From assembly GCA_033439255.1 (NCBI GenBank), contig CM065885.1:2666001-2730000 (forward strand): a DNA stretch of 64,000 nucleotides, written 5' to 3'. Positions within the stretch are counted from its first letter, which is position 1; every line of letters starts with the position of its first letter. The notes under the pieces are model-generated. The model was not told where the DNA came from, did not search any database, and was given only the letters and a program-made list of their open reading frames with translations. The DNA comes from Hericium rajendrae (lineage: Eukaryota > Basidiomycota > Agaricomycetes > Russulales > Hericiaceae). The position numbers and the translations under genes were made by a program. Below, in pieces: positions 1-12,734 of this stretch.

Positions 1-1095
1 AATGCGTGTTCATCGCAGGCCTGAAAGAGGCCGTACTCGCCCAGCCCGGCTTCCCGCGCCCCGTGCCGTCGCCCACGGCACCCGCGCATCGCCTGGTGGC
101 TGTCTCAGGGGGATGTACGCGACACGGCCGCTCGTCGCAGGGGAGATCATCTTCGCAAAGCGCGCTCTGCTGCTGACATCCCGCTTGATCTTCACGATGA
201 TGGAGATGCTGCCTGGGGCCGTCCAGATGGAGGAGGCTTGGAGACAGCATGCGCTGGATGACTGCGAGCAACTGTTGCAGGTCACCATGTCGCGCATGCC
301 GCCTGCGACACTAGCCGCGTACCGCGCACTGGCGAACTCGTACGAGCGCTACAGCTGTGGGCCGCTGCTTGGCGTACAGCGCACAGACATGTGGGGCATC
401 GAGCCGTACGCCTGGCGGCGGATTATCCCCACGTTCCCCGACAACAAGGAGCTCCGCTACGGCGGCGTCTGCGAGATGCTGTCGCGCGTCAACCACAGGT
501 GCGATGCCTGTCTCTACTTTTCCTGTGCTGGTTGCTGAAGCACTCCCCGAATGCCGCGGTCGCGTTCCACATTCCGTCCTTCTCCTTCGTGCGCAGCGCG
601 CTCCGCGACATCCCCACGGGCGCGGAGATCATGAGCCCGTCCACGGCCGTCTGCGCGCCCGCCGCGACGCGCCAGCAGCGCTTGCAGCCGTACGGCTTCA
701 CGTGCACCTGCGCCGCGTGCGCCGCGCCCGCCTTTTCCGATGCGCGAAGGCGGGAGATCGAGGCGGCCCGCGCTGAGGGCGAGGCGGGTATCCGCGCGTG
801 GATAGAAGACGCGTCTCTGCCCGACGACGCGCTGTCGCGCCGCAGTCTGCGCGTGCTGCAGCTCGTCGAGGAGGAAGGCGTGCAGATCGCGCCGGCGTAT
901 GAAGAGCACCTTGCCCAGCTCGCGGCGGTGCATGCGGCTCTGGGCGAGAGGGAGGAGTACCTGGCGGTGCGGAAGAAGGCTCTACAGTTGGATGGGGTCA
1001 AGGGTGGTCACATGGGGGTCGCTGGCGCGGGGCTGCCTGAGATGCCCGAGGCGCATTTGTTCTGGAGGAAGTGGGCACGGGTGCGTCAGCGGTAG
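1..1095 (+). pseudogene. Decayed MYND-SET family gene (copy a), 5' end outside the window
   Basis: This is the 3' part of a SET-domain gene related to the copies at 1325, 12735 and 14688. Visible pieces in order are the SET entry segment (GMYATRPLVAGEIIFAKRAL), the NH.SPNAAVAFH substrate-binding region, and a post-SET cysteine cluster (CTCAAC). The reading frame changes near position 108, between the HRLVAVSG segment and GMYATRP. At the intron of about 42 bases (near 499-540) the usual NHSCSPN cannot be restored in frame with the exon that follows. The segment normally ending in a catalytic tyrosine (EIT..Y.D in the sister copies) reads EIMSPSTAVC, so the tyrosine is missing. Two frame problems and a lost catalytic residue argue for a pseudogene. 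A misread splice site could explain only one of them. In functional relatives the protein would methylate lysines. Confidence 0.7.
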
Positions 1096-1324
1096 GCGAC
1101 ATTGGCTATCAGCCTCGAATTCGACTGATTGCATGGAATGATGAACGATGTCTGGTCGTATCGGCGAAAGTGCTGAATGGCCATTCCCACAGCCTACACA
1201 ATGCAGACAGGTAGATAACAGTTGTACTATCGTTTACATGAAACATATATATTTATTCGAGAATATCAGACGCATAGTATCTACTTCGGAATCCTTCTAA
1301 TCTTTCAACCGGAAAATGAACACA

Positions 1325-2872
1325 TTACTGTGCCTTAGCCCGCAGCCGTTTCATCCAGAACTCCTGCTTCTCCGGCATCTCAGGCAGCAACTTGACAAGT
1401 CGGCTTCCACCTAGAGGCAAAGACGTACTGGAAAGCGCCAACGCCTTCTTCCTCGACTGAAGATAGTTCTGTCTCTGCCCCAGCGCAGCATACGCCATAG
1501 CGATCACCCCTGCGTGCGCCCTGGCATACCACTCCGACTCTAATCCCTCTTCCTCTATGAGCCGCATCATGTCCTGACTCTTCTTGACCACATAGTCGTC
1601 TGTGAGTGTGGCATCACGGAGCCACTTGCGGACAGCCTCCTGAGGAACGGGATCGGTGGTCAAGATCGCGGCGCGGCGCGCATCGGAAATGCTGGGTGAA
1701 GAGCATGCTTTACAGGTGCAGACGAAGCCGTACGATGCGAGGGTTTGCTGGCGGGCCGCTGCTGGGATCTGCAGGTCGCAGTAGGCGACCGTGATCTCGG
1801 TGTCTGCTGGAATATCGCGCACGGCGGTGAGGACGAACGAGAAAGATGGCATGTGGAAGGACACATTTGCATTGGGGCTGCAGCTGAATCGACCAAGAAA
1901 TGTCAGCGCTGAATATTCAGGTATATCATGTCCTCGGGGAGAAACGCACTTGTGATTGATCCGTGACAGGACTTCGCAGACTCCGCTCATAGTTGTCTCA
2001 TGATCTCCCCGACTTGCAATGTTGAGAGTGATCTTCTTCCAGTCGGAAGGCCCAAGTCCAAATCCGTTGGTACGCAGCACGCCCGAGAGCGGGCCGCATC
2101 CGTCGTGCTTGTGGGAGTTCGCGAGTGCACGGTACGCGGCCCGCTTTTCTGGCTTCATGCGCGCGACTAGCATATTGAGCAGCAGCTCGCGCTCTTTCCA
2201 ACCATGCTGGAGGCATTCCTCGTAGGTGGCACGATTGCCGTTGGGTGGCGGCGTCGACAGGTGCCACTTGGCAGGCAGAACAATGAGCGGGCGCTCCGCG
2301 TAGATGATGTCGCCCACGGCGAGCGGGCGCGTGGCGCGCATGCCGATACCTGTGCCCGGTATGTCCACGAGTTTATGTGCGGGGGAGGCAGATGACGGGA
2401 CGGGATGCGGGAAGCCCGGCTGCCCCAAGATTGCTTCTTTCAACCACCCAGGGAAGTAGCATTCGACGACCCCTCCCGGAGCGTTCAAACGGTCGTCAAA
2501 GAAGGCCGCAGGGATAGACGTTATGACGCTCTGATTCGGATCCCGTGGGCGTGCCCGGGCGTCAGTTGGGACCATTCCGAGCATGGCAGCGTCTGCGATC
2601 GCGGTGCCCAGAGTCTGAATCGCCTCTGTGACCTCGGGCTTAATGCGTGAAGCCCCGGACTGTCCTTTGCAAAAGAGTTTGTGAGTTTTCCAATGCTGTT
2701 TCTGACAGGCCTTGCCCTGGTTGTACAATGTCAATTCCATGAAGGAATGGCCAGGGAAAATGAGACGCACGCAGTAGTACGCCGACTTGCACGACGCACA
2801 GACCTTCAGGGACTTGTCAGGACTTCCAGGCTCACGACATTCATGGCAGAAGCTTGCTAGCACGGGGTCCAT
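1325..2872 (-). CDS. MYND zinc finger / SET domain protein (copy b), SMYD-like putative lysine methyltransferase
   Basis: The N-terminus has a MYND-type zinc finger starting CHEC, then CASC and YYC, an intron of about 54 bases (about 2717-2770), and QKQHWKTHKLFC. The SET domain follows: GTGIGMRATRPLAVGDIIYA, then a second intron (about 72 bases) that splits NHNCSPNA, then the EITVAYCDL segment with the expected catalytic tyrosine, then the post-SET cluster CTCKAC. Both introns happen to be open in frame, so the unspliced frame is also continuous. The start was chosen because the MYND finger begins nine residues later, as in the sister copies. The family (SMYD-like) uses S-adenosylmethionine to methylate lysines of histones or other proteins. 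It is transcribed away from the transposon at 3944. The copy looks intact; its substrate cannot be told from sequence. Confidence 0.85.
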   Translation of the reverse strand: MDPVLASFCHECREPGSPDKSLKVCASCKSAYYCVRLIFPGHSFMELTLYNQGKACQKQHWKTHKLFCKGQSGASRIKPEVTEAIQTLGTAIADAAMLGMVPTDARARPRDPNQSVITSIPAAFFDDRLNAPGGVVECYFPGWLKEAILGQPGFPHPVPSSASPAHKLVDIPGTGIGMRATRPLAVGDIIYAERPLIVLPAKWHLSTPPPNGNRATYEECLQHGWKERELLLNMLVARMKPEKRAAYRALANSHKHDGCGPLSGVLRTNGFGLGPSDWKKITLNIASRGDHETTMSGVCEVLSRINHKCVSPRGHDIPEYSALTFLGRFSCSPNANVSFHMPSFSFVLTAVRDIPADTEITVAYCDLQIPAAARQQTLASYGFVCTCKACSSPSISDARRAAILTTDPVPQEAVRKWLRDATLTDDYVVKKSQDMMRLIEEEGLESEWYARAHAGVIAMAYAALGQRQNYLQSRKKALALSSTSLPLGGSRLVKLLPEMPEKQEFWMKRLRAKAQ

Positions 2873-3943
2873 GATGTCGGATAAGACAACCAGCAGGTGG
2901 ATGTTGAGCAGGCGCGGAACGGGTTAAGATGGGGAGAGAGAAGTAGGTCACATACCGTCGCAGACTGCCAGTTTATAACACAAGGCCACCATGCTTTGTT
3001 CGAGTATCGTACGGTTCACGTCGCAATTGTAAAGACGAAAGCGACGATAGACAATGCGCGTGACTCCAAAGGCTTTGATATTCAAAGTCAAAGCAGCTTC
3101 TCTTTGTATCGACTATTGCAGAGCGGTAGAAACAATCTATTGTTCAGGATGAGTCATAGCCGCTTTGCCTAGAGCTTTGATACGTGCAGACTAACGTCTG
3201 ATTATGAATACGACAGGTATGTTATCGCTTTCGCAACGATTGCCAATGCGATTGATCTAGCCTTGTGAGCAGTGTGGCACCCGCTCGGCCCTTCACTTTG
3301 ACCTAGTTTATAAGGTGATTGCTGTGAAAAAATGCTATTAAACCAAACTAAGGCTCTTGCGTTGCCTACAGCGGAGGCGGCAGTCGATGACACACCTAAC
3401 GAGCCCTCAGACTCCATGTCCAAAACAGCTTTAAATCCATCTGATCGTCTTCAAGCTAAAGACCTATAGAGCGAGAAATGAAGTGCTGGAAGAATCAAGG
3501 AACGAAACATGACTGCGATTTTTGACTAGATCCAGCGGCGATCTCTGCTAGCTATGCTCCGGTATCCGGGAGCAAGGTGATGGAAGCAAAAAGAAAGAAC
3601 ATAGCAGTAACAATGCGCGCCAAGTACTGAAGTACCGATGTAAGCCGTACTGCCAGCAGGAAGGAGACAGTCACATCCGACGAGTCCGAGGCGAGTTCGA
3701 GCAAGACGGTATAGTGATCGTTTAATCGATGTTTAATCGATCGCTTTACTCGCCGAACTTCACATTTGACGTTCCCTCTTCATGTCCGAGCGTCCACTTC
3801 CGACTATACAATGGGCATGCCATTCCCTTTTCAATTGACATCGTCTTGCAGCACTTGTTCAACGTTAAGGACATCTGGCCGAGTCATGTGGTACGAGCCA
3901 ATCAGCTGGAACAAAGCTGTTTTGAACAACAGTGTCGCAATTG
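2873..3943. other. Intergenic stretch between SET gene b and the transposon
   Basis: No convincing gene is seen. It contains the upstream region of the SET gene read on the minus strand and ends at the left inverted repeat of the transposon. Short open frames here have no recognisable motif and no exon-like continuation. Confidence 0.5.
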
Positions 3944-3975
3944 TATGTCGGAAAACTGGGACCGACATTAAAATG
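3944..3975 (+). repeat. Left terminal inverted repeat of the Plavaka-type element
   Basis: These 32 bases are the reverse complement of 12605-12636 with one mismatch. They contain an internal inverted pair, TGTCGG and CCGACA, separated by ten bases. Confidence 0.88.
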
Positions 3976-4058
3976 CCTGACGTAAATAATCTCCTTGTAA
4001 TCTAGATTGTAAGGCGATATCAATGTCCGGCAGTCGGTGATAAGTTACCGGCAGAGAT

Positions 4059-4132
4059 TTCAATTCACGGATCGAGATTCCAATCCATAGATCGAGATTC
4101 CAATCCATAGATCGAGATTCCAATCCTCGGAT
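4059..4132 (+). repeat. Short tandem repeat, 20-bp unit, about 3.5 copies
   Basis: The unit ATAGATCGAGATTCCAATCC recurs with a 20-base period just inside the left end of the transposon. The first and last copies are degenerate (ACGG and TCGG in place of ATAG). It may serve as a subterminal protein-binding array or may simply be slippage. Confidence 0.8.
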
Positions 4133-4381
4133 CAAATTTTAATGATGTAACAATGTCATCCGACTCGTTACAGTAAGATGGCGGGCTGATGTCGGTGCTT
4201 CATCGACATCTAGCAATTTTCCATCAGAACGCAAGACAAAAGCAGACTATCTGATTCCTCGAGGTCAAGGAGTGTGAACTTGTCAAAGACGTCGCCTCTG
4301 AATCCTTCCCACTCCCACCACATCGATACTTGTACGCGCCTTTTCTCTATTTCTAAGTTATCTCTTTGTTGTAGTACATTC

Positions 4382-7300
4382 ATGGCTTCGAGCAAGTCTA
4401 AGCGAAAACGCTCGGACACAGGCGCGAGCGACGGGACGAAGGTTGTTTGCCCGCTTTGCAACAGCGAAATCAAGCGTTCAGGCTTCACGAACCACCAACG
4501 GGCCTGTCAAAGGAAGATAGCGATGCGGGAAAAGCTAGAGGAGCATGAGAGGAGAGTCGGAGAAAGCATCGAAGCAGGTGAGTACTTACTATCTTTGATT
4601 AAGTGCGTGCGATGTCTGACCGTGAGGGTCTATAGCTATACAGGCTTCCCGCGCAGCTCCAGTCCCAGTGGTGGACAATGGAGCAGGCCCATCGTCTGCT
4701 CATGCTGCAGAAGTCCCCCCCCTGGACGATGTCGTACTTGAGACTGAAGGTGCGTTTTCTTTAACCTGAGAATGCCGAAATCTGAGCCATGGTTGAAATC
4801 AGACGGACCATCAGCGTCTAATCCAGGAGATAATCCTGCCGCCGCTGATGAGGGGGTCCCCTTGACATTACCCAACCTTGTCCAGGGAGACCTCAAAGGC
4901 GTGGAATTGGATGACATTCGGACCATTTACCACCCAAGCAGCGGCAAGCCAACGGAGACAAAGCACTTCGACGAGTACGGCCGACGGGACAACACCGCGC
5001 CAGCGCCAGCGCCCTTCGAGAAGGAGCCGTGGAAGCCATTTTTCCCGTCTCTTCAAGACTTCTCATTCGCAGAGGTGGCCTTAGATAGCAAACTCAATGA
5101 AGACCAAATCGAGCGCCTGATCAGGATCATCCACACGTGCGTTCAAGGTCGCGATACGTTCAATGTGAAGAATTACGCGGATCTGAAGTCGATGTGGGAT
5201 CGGGCGTCGGCGCAATTGACTCCTGTAAGCCCGATCCGTCAGTTCCGCCAGGTCGCTCATACGGAAAGGGTTCGATAGATGCAGAAATCTGTAATCAGTG
5301 TACCATATAAAGACGAGTTGCGCGATTATGACATGCACTACCGGCCCTTGTGGGACTGGGCGACGGACCTGCTACAAGATCCTCAACTAGCATCACACTT
5401 TGTTTGGGATGCACGACAAGTATTCAAGTTTGACGGCGCAGAATTCGTTCGCTTCTACGATGAACCGTGGACAGCAGACGACTTCTGGAACATCCAGGTG
5501 TGCATGCGCATAGCGTGCTATTCCTTCATTCGACATAGCGCGATCTTACTCACTCACGATTTGTAATTTAGTCGAAGCTTCCTGCTGGGGCGAAGCCGTT
5601 ATGCTTCATCCTATATGCAGACAAATCAAAGCTCTCGTCGTTTGGAAAGGAGAAAGGGTATCCAGTCATTGCGCGATGCGCAAATCTTCCGGTCGGCATC
5701 CGGAATAATAGCAACGGTCTTGGCGGCGGCCGCCTCGTTGGGTGGCTGCCTGTCGTAAGTATTTCAACTCTTAATATCGGCATCACATACTATGGTATCG
5801 AGTACTGATACTGTCGCTGATTCTAGGTTGAAGAGGAAAGCGGCAAGAGGAAAAAGACGGAGTTTGTGAATTTCAAACGAGTCATCTGGCACAAGGCTTT
5901 CTACGAGCTACTCGATTCGATAAAGCTTCATTCGAAGACTGGGTGTTGGTTCGAATGTGCGGATGGCGTCAAACGGCACCTCTGGCCGTGTATTATCATT
6001 TTATGTGCTGACTTAGAAGAACAGTAAGTATTTATTCGTCACCGTGATACTTTGACGCTTCTTCCGACGCAGATCCTGCATGGCGCTTACTCGAGGCAAC
6101 GGGGGAAAACGGCCATGTCCAGTCTGTCTAGTACGGCCGAAGGAATTGTCCGACCTGAGTAAGACATATCCGCTCCGCACTGCGGCGCAATCACAAAAAG
6201 TCGTTTCGGACGCACGAGGCATGGACACCAAGAAGAAGAAAGAGGCCCATCTGATGGAATTCGGCCTTCGAGACATTGATGTATGTTCCTCTCACTTCGT
6301 TTCTGTAGACAAAGCTAACGATTATGATTTACGCCAGAACGTCTTCTGGCAGATCGAGAATTCTGATCCCCACCACACGCTTTCATTTGACCGTATGCAC
6401 GCATACAATGGTGGTCTTTTCGAAGACCATCTATGGGTGAAATTTAAGGAGCTTATCAAGGGCGCGGGCGAAGCAATGGAGGTACAGTTTGATGAGCGGT
6501 GCGTTCAATTTGACCTTCAATGGATTGACCTTCAATGTGCCGTGTTACAGACTGGGTAACATGCCGCGGTGGAGTGGCCTGAATCATTTTTATAATGCAT
6601 TGACCATGAGCTTTTCGGATGCCGGCAAGTTCGAAGACCTTGCAAATGTTCGTCTTTATTGATTACTCTAAACCGGTCGTATCATCTTAACTATTGAGCA
6701 TGTTTTCAGGTCCTTGTCTTCGGAGTCTATCCCCTTGTCAAACGAGACAAAGACTCGCCCCTATGGGCATTGATTTGCTGTATCAGGAGTTATTGCATCC
6801 TAGATATCTATATGTCCTTCGAAGTACACACCTCACAGACCATTGCAGCCGGTCGCCAAGAATTGCAGAGATTCGGGGAGCTAATAAAGGTAAGCACCCT
6901 CAACCAACGAGACTCGGATTTCCGCGGTCCTCACGATCAAATAGAATTTCATAGCTCTCACGCCGGGATCTGCGAAGACATGGGACTTCCCGAAGATGCA
7001 CTGGCATCTACACTCCTTCGACCACGTCGAGGAAAAAGGCGTGACGCGCAACTTCAATGCGAAGCCGAACGAGAAGCTTCATGGGCCGATTCGTCAAATG
7101 TATCTACGCCAGACTAACAAGAAGAATGTGGGTGAGCAGGTAAGTACCGTCGCATCTTCAAATCGACTTTTAGACGGAAGTAGTGACCACGCCAAACTAG
7201 ATTGTTCGGCTTGATCACTTGCAGTTCGTATCGCTCTATATCCGGGAACGCATCGACGAAGCCAACGAGCGCGAAGCCGAACTCGCCAGACTTGCAGCTT

Positions 7301-8030
7301 CTGCACAAGAAGAGCTGAACGTTGTAGGGACGAAGCCTAGTCGTTCTCGCCGATTCCTTGCCGACAACGTCACGCTGGGCTCGCAAAGGCCACCATGCAG
7401 CCTCCAGGATCTGGAGCAGACACGGCATAGCGACGAGGAGTTTCGAGGCTTTCGACAACGCCTAAGTACTTGGATGACTAGTAGTTTGCGCAACTACGGT
7501 ATCCTTAAACCCGAAGATAAAGATAAAACCTTCCATGGCTCAGACAAGGTATGTAGTTCTTTTCTATCATTCACCCTTCTTCATACCCAGACTACGCACA
7601 GGTACAGGAATATCAGCTTCTGAAGGTCACGTACGAATCTACCGTGGACTGGAAGGCGAAGACCGACAACCTCCACTGCAGTCCCTCATTCCACGATGAG
7701 AAGCGCTACGACTACGTCATCATCGATACAGTCCAGGGGCCAATCTTTGCCCAGTTGTTATATGTCTTCACCTGCGAAGTCGGAGATGTCAAATATCCTT
7801 TGGTGCTGACGCGTCCATTTGACGCACCGACGGGCCCAGTCAACCACAAAGACCAAGACTTGGGCATCCTTCGACTTCGCGCAAGGCCTCGAAAATCGGC
7901 GGAGTTCTTTTTTGTGAGATCAATCATCCGTGGTGCGCTTCTTGCGGAAGCCAAGCCTGGTGACTATTGTGTAGTAGACGTTGTGGACGCTGATATGTTC
8001 CTTCGAGTACAGAAGATCCGAGGACAATAA
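4382..8030 (+). CDS. Plavaka-type transposase (13 exons)
   Basis: The start is the ATG of MASSKSKRKRSDTGASDG, followed by a zinc-finger-like segment (CPLC...HQRAC). After splicing of twelve short introns the frame stays open to the stop at 8030. Recognisable blocks in order are PWKPFFPSLQDFSFAE, PLWDWATDLLQDP, DEPWTADDFWNIQ, FILYADKSKLSSFG, GWLPV, VNFKRVIWHKAFYELL, ILCADLEEQ, RPCPVCLVRPKELSDLS, FDRMHAYNGGLFEDHLW, DFPKMHWHLHSFDHVEEKG and LRLRARPRKSAEFFFV. These match the Plavaka transposase family as I remember it. The acidic residues in YADKS and CADLEEQ are plausible parts of the DDE-type active site. The enzyme would excise and reinsert the element. Retained reading frames and consensus splice sites suggest an active or recently active copy. 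The family call is from memory, not a search. Confidence 0.85.
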
Positions 8031-8289
8031 TGTACTTACCCCCGTTTTAATTTATAGACTAATCCCGATCTGTGCGACGCATCCACGTCTCTCCTACTAC
8101 TGACGACCATCTCATTCAGAGTGTCTCCATCAGTCCTCTGCTCAAATACGAGCAGTCGTGCTGAGTCGGCGTTGCTTGTTTCAGATGCTTGGACCCTTCC
8201 TCACTAGTCGCCTGGAACCGTTCTCTCTTTCACTCGGCACCCTTCTCCTTTCCGCTCGACACCCTTCACCCTTTGGAAATGCATGCAGG

Positions 8290-9490
<1,201 letters not shown>

Positions 9491-10126
9491 AATGCTTCTT
9501 GAAGGCGAGCGCATCGCGCTTCGCCTGGACCATCCTCTCCGTATACGCCAGGCATCCCTCGCTCGGATTCATCGTATGCAAAATGCAGTTTTACTTGTGT
9601 AATTGGCTGATTTGATGCGACTGCGGATGTCTGCATAACCTACTGATACTCAACAACAGCTTGTTCACAGCAGATCTTATTATGTAGGTGTACGGCACTC
9701 CGCAATCATCGCGCAAATTGATCAATCAATGGAACAGATTCCGAAGATGTTCGTTGCCTCAAATGGAGGCAGGACTTTATGCTCACGTCAATCGACGTGC
9801 TCCTTGAATCCAACACCTGGCGTGGACGCACTTATGGGGAAGAGCGCATAGTGCCTCAAGTGATGTGCACTTCTTCGTACGTGTCGAAATATACCAGGTG
9901 CGCATGCAGCTTGCCTTCTTTGTTCATTCGTTCAGCGGCGTTCATTGACATGCTCATGCCGCATTGCTCCTGAAGACAGGTACGCCGGGCAGTTTCAAAA
10001 ACTCAGCCTCATGTCGTATCCACCAAGCGCTCGACTCCTGCTGGGTATAAATATTGAGAAGGTTAGTGGGATTAGCGTCAGGGAACTCACCCATCGCCCC
10101 TTCTATCTCGCTCGCATCGTTTCACT
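9491..10126. other. Transposon interior without a recognised gene
   Basis: This stretch lies between the ubiquitin units and the coiled-coil gene. Small open frames have no recognisable features. The last 100 bases (TATAAAT near 10047) may be the promoter of the gene that starts at 10127. Confidence 0.4.
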
Positions 10127-11939
10127 ATGTCTGACACAGATGGCTCAGATATTGGCGGTGAGAGCTTTGTTTTCCACGAAGCCGGCGAGGCTATTTCCGC
10201 GCAGCGTGCGGTACCAGTCCCTGATCCTATACAGCAACTCCTCGACCTTCATCCTATCGAGATGCCGAGTGCATTGGCATCGAGAGAGGACCTCCAGCAA
10301 GTAAGTTACCTCATTGTTTTGACTCCTAGTAACGGAAACTGATTTCTTTTCAGGCTCTGCAACTCACGCAGCTTCGCCTGCAGAGCTATCGGTCCACCCT
10401 CCAAGCGTTGAAGATCCAGCATGACGAGTTGACCGTACAGTACAAAGCTCTTCAAAAGAAGACGTCGAAGTCCCAGCGCCAGATCAAGGCGAAGATGTCC
10501 GAGTTGGAGAAGAAGATCCGTACCCAAGGAGGCAAGTACGCTATCCTCATCGAGCCGTGGATCAATGTTCGTCTCTTCAAGAACCCACGACCTGAAGGTG
10601 TCCTATCTACGAATCCGAATCGTTTCAACTCGGAAGAGCAAGCAAGGGTTGGTCAGATCGCCGAGATCTACGAGTTCATGCCCACAGAACTGCACGAAGA
10701 GATGCAGAATCGCCCTGATTTTGGCTCTATCGTTCGTACTTCTCTCCATTCCCTTCGTAGCACGTTACTGACAATATATCTAGTTCAACGATGCGCATAG
10801 CGGCGAGCGCTCTAACACCTTCAATCGTCTCCGCGGCTGCGTTTTGGATCTACTTCCGGACGTTACAAGCAACATGATGAAACCTACCAGTGCTCGAGAG
10901 GGGTCGACGCGGTTGATATTCCTGGTGGGACGTAAGACCACTGGGACCAACAGCAAGAGCAAGTCCGTCTACGACTACTGTCTATTCCCACCCGTCCTTT
11001 TCCCCAATCTCACGGTCTATACGGGCCCGGCCACGGACATCAGCGATTTATTCAAGAGCGAGACACTTGCGAAGGTAAGTAATAGTCCAGCTGTATCCGT
11101 ACTCGCTTTACTGACTCCGTGCTACAACCATAGATCCTCAGAGTCACACTTTTCGGCACCAAGTCGCTCGATGGGCGACCGGACCACGCTGTGTCTAGGA
11201 AGCCGAAGGGCCTTCTATGGGAGGTGCAGGAAACCACGCCAGGAATGATCGCGTTCGCAGCTATTGCGGTGAGTATTTTACTTCTGTCCTGGTCAATCCC
11301 ATCTGAGCCAGATTCTATTCACAGGCTCGTTATCTATGCACCCACGATACGGAGTTTTCGAACACGGGCAACTATTCTATTATCGACTATCAGAAGGACT
11401 TCATGTTCTATAAGCGCTTGCTCATCGAGGGCTTGGCGGGTGGGACGTCCAACTTCCGCGACTTGTTCGCGTGGTTCGACGGACAGCTAGGCCTTAAACC
11501 GTACACTCCCATTGGCTCCGTGGCTGCTACCGCTACCGCACCAGGTCTAGACACTGCCAATGGCGAAGCGGGTCAAACGGCATTCGATTTCGCGCAGATC
11601 ATGGCTCAGATGCAGAGAACCAGGATCAACGAGGACGTCGACGACGCTCTCGCCGAGCCCGTTTCGTCCGCCTCGGTCCCACTGTCTATCAACCCCCCTC
11701 CTCGTCATTCGTCAGTCATTGACATTGACAGCCCGACCATCGACGAGCCCGCGCCCAGTGCCGTTGAGCCCGCGCCCAATGTCATCGAACCCGAGGCCAT
11801 TCCCGCAGAATCTGCTTCGGCCCCAGCATCTCAGGCCGAAAACGAAGGGGATAAGCGTCGCAAGAAGAAGGCAGCGCCGAAGAAGGTCCAGCCGGTCCCT
11901 GAGAAGCGCACGACGCGCTCTAGGGCGAAGGCGACTTGA
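10127..11939 (+). CDS. Coiled-coil protein of unknown function carried by the transposon
   Basis: The start is the ATG of MSDTDGSDIGGESFVFHEAG. Four introns of about 50-60 bases (after LASREDLQQ, after DFGSI, after SETLAK and after FAAIA) join five exons into a protein of roughly 500 residues. An acidic N-terminus is followed by a coiled coil rich in Q, K and L (LQALKIQHDELTVQYKALQ and on). A globular middle ends in PGMIAFAAIAARYLCTHDTE...DFMFYKRLLIEGL...FRDLFAWFDGQLG. The C-terminal tail is rich in P, A and E and ends in a run of lysines and arginines (KRRKKKAAPKK), a likely nuclear signal. The middle part recalls Agaricomycete proteins labelled DUF6698, but only weakly and from memory. Its place between the inverted repeats and downstream of the transposase suggests an accessory protein of the element; a captured host gene is the alternative. 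Confidence 0.75.
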
Positions 11940-12204
11940 AGAGGTGGTTGCAGGCTCTCTTGCAATACGGTCGTCAGGTTCTATCATTTCATTCTCCTCA
12001 CATTGTTTGTAGTACTGCGAGCTGGTTTCGTAAATGTGGGACATTGATTGTCCCGCTCGAATATACGTCGTCATTGAGTGTCATTTATTACTCTGTCTGA
12101 GCATGAAACTCGTCTCAAGTCCCACCTAGTAGACATTACAAGAGCGTTGTAAGTGATTATAAGGCTCTAAAAGCATCATAAAAGATATTCACTCTTGTTA
12201 GTAC

Positions 12205-12325
12205 TATAAGCCTCGCTGGCCGAGGGGTAATAATACATAGTAAAAGTAGGTACATTATAATGTTCAGGAGGTAACAGGTTCGAATACGAGTAGATACATA
12301 GAATACTGAAATAAAAAAAAAAGAA
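12205..12325 (+). mobile_element. Possible tRNA-derived SINE fragment
   Basis: The stretch has an A-box-like segment (TGGCCGAGGGGTAA, 12217-12230), a B-box-like segment (GGTTCGAATAC, 12278-12288) about 50 bases later, and an A-rich tail (12312-12322). The order and spacing suit a polymerase III promoter derived from a Leu- or Ser-type tRNA. The sequence does not fold into an evident tRNA with a closing acceptor stem, so a SINE or tRNA relic is more likely than a working tRNA. Confidence 0.35.
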
Positions 12326-12604
12326 CGATGATTAGATAGTAAAAAGATAGCGTCACCTGGTTACAATCTAATCTGTCGAAAATAATCTACGATATCCTTC
12401 TTTTGATCTGAAGCCTTACATTACGATTACAATCTATCTTATCACAATTACAGGCAACATTCTGATGTCATTAGAAGCTAGCTTATAACCTCGGTTATAA
12501 GCCCCTTACAATCTTCGAGGCCTTCGCTTACAATCTCCGAGTCCTTGGTTGTTATTATTAGAACCCCCCGGCCGTGCCTTGCGCCCTTGCATTACATAAA
12601 AATC

Positions 12605-12636
12605 CATTTTAATGTCGGTTCCAGTTTTCCGACATA
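12605..12636 (-). repeat. Right terminal inverted repeat of the Plavaka-type element
   Basis: This is the reverse complement of 3944-3975 with one mismatch. It ends 98 bases before the start codon of the SET gene at 12735, so that gene's promoter lies at least partly within the transposon. Confidence 0.88.
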
Positions 12637-12734
12637 GCGCTTTGTATTCTCAACAATAAGTCCGTCTCATATATAGCCCTATCGACTCCATCCCGAATCC
12701 CTCTACCTCCTCTGACTTGCCGTTGTATTGGATT

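Noticed and set aside
4059-4132. CRISPR-like array
   Set aside because: The 20-base units are directly adjacent without spacers; it is a simple tandem repeat in a eukaryotic genome.
7219-7623. Frames on the opposite strand of the transposase exons
   Set aside because: Shadows of spliced exons with a clear family match on the plus strand.
12205-12325. A working tRNA-Leu or tRNA-Ser gene
   Set aside because: Box-like segments are present, but no closing acceptor stem or clear anticodon loop was found.
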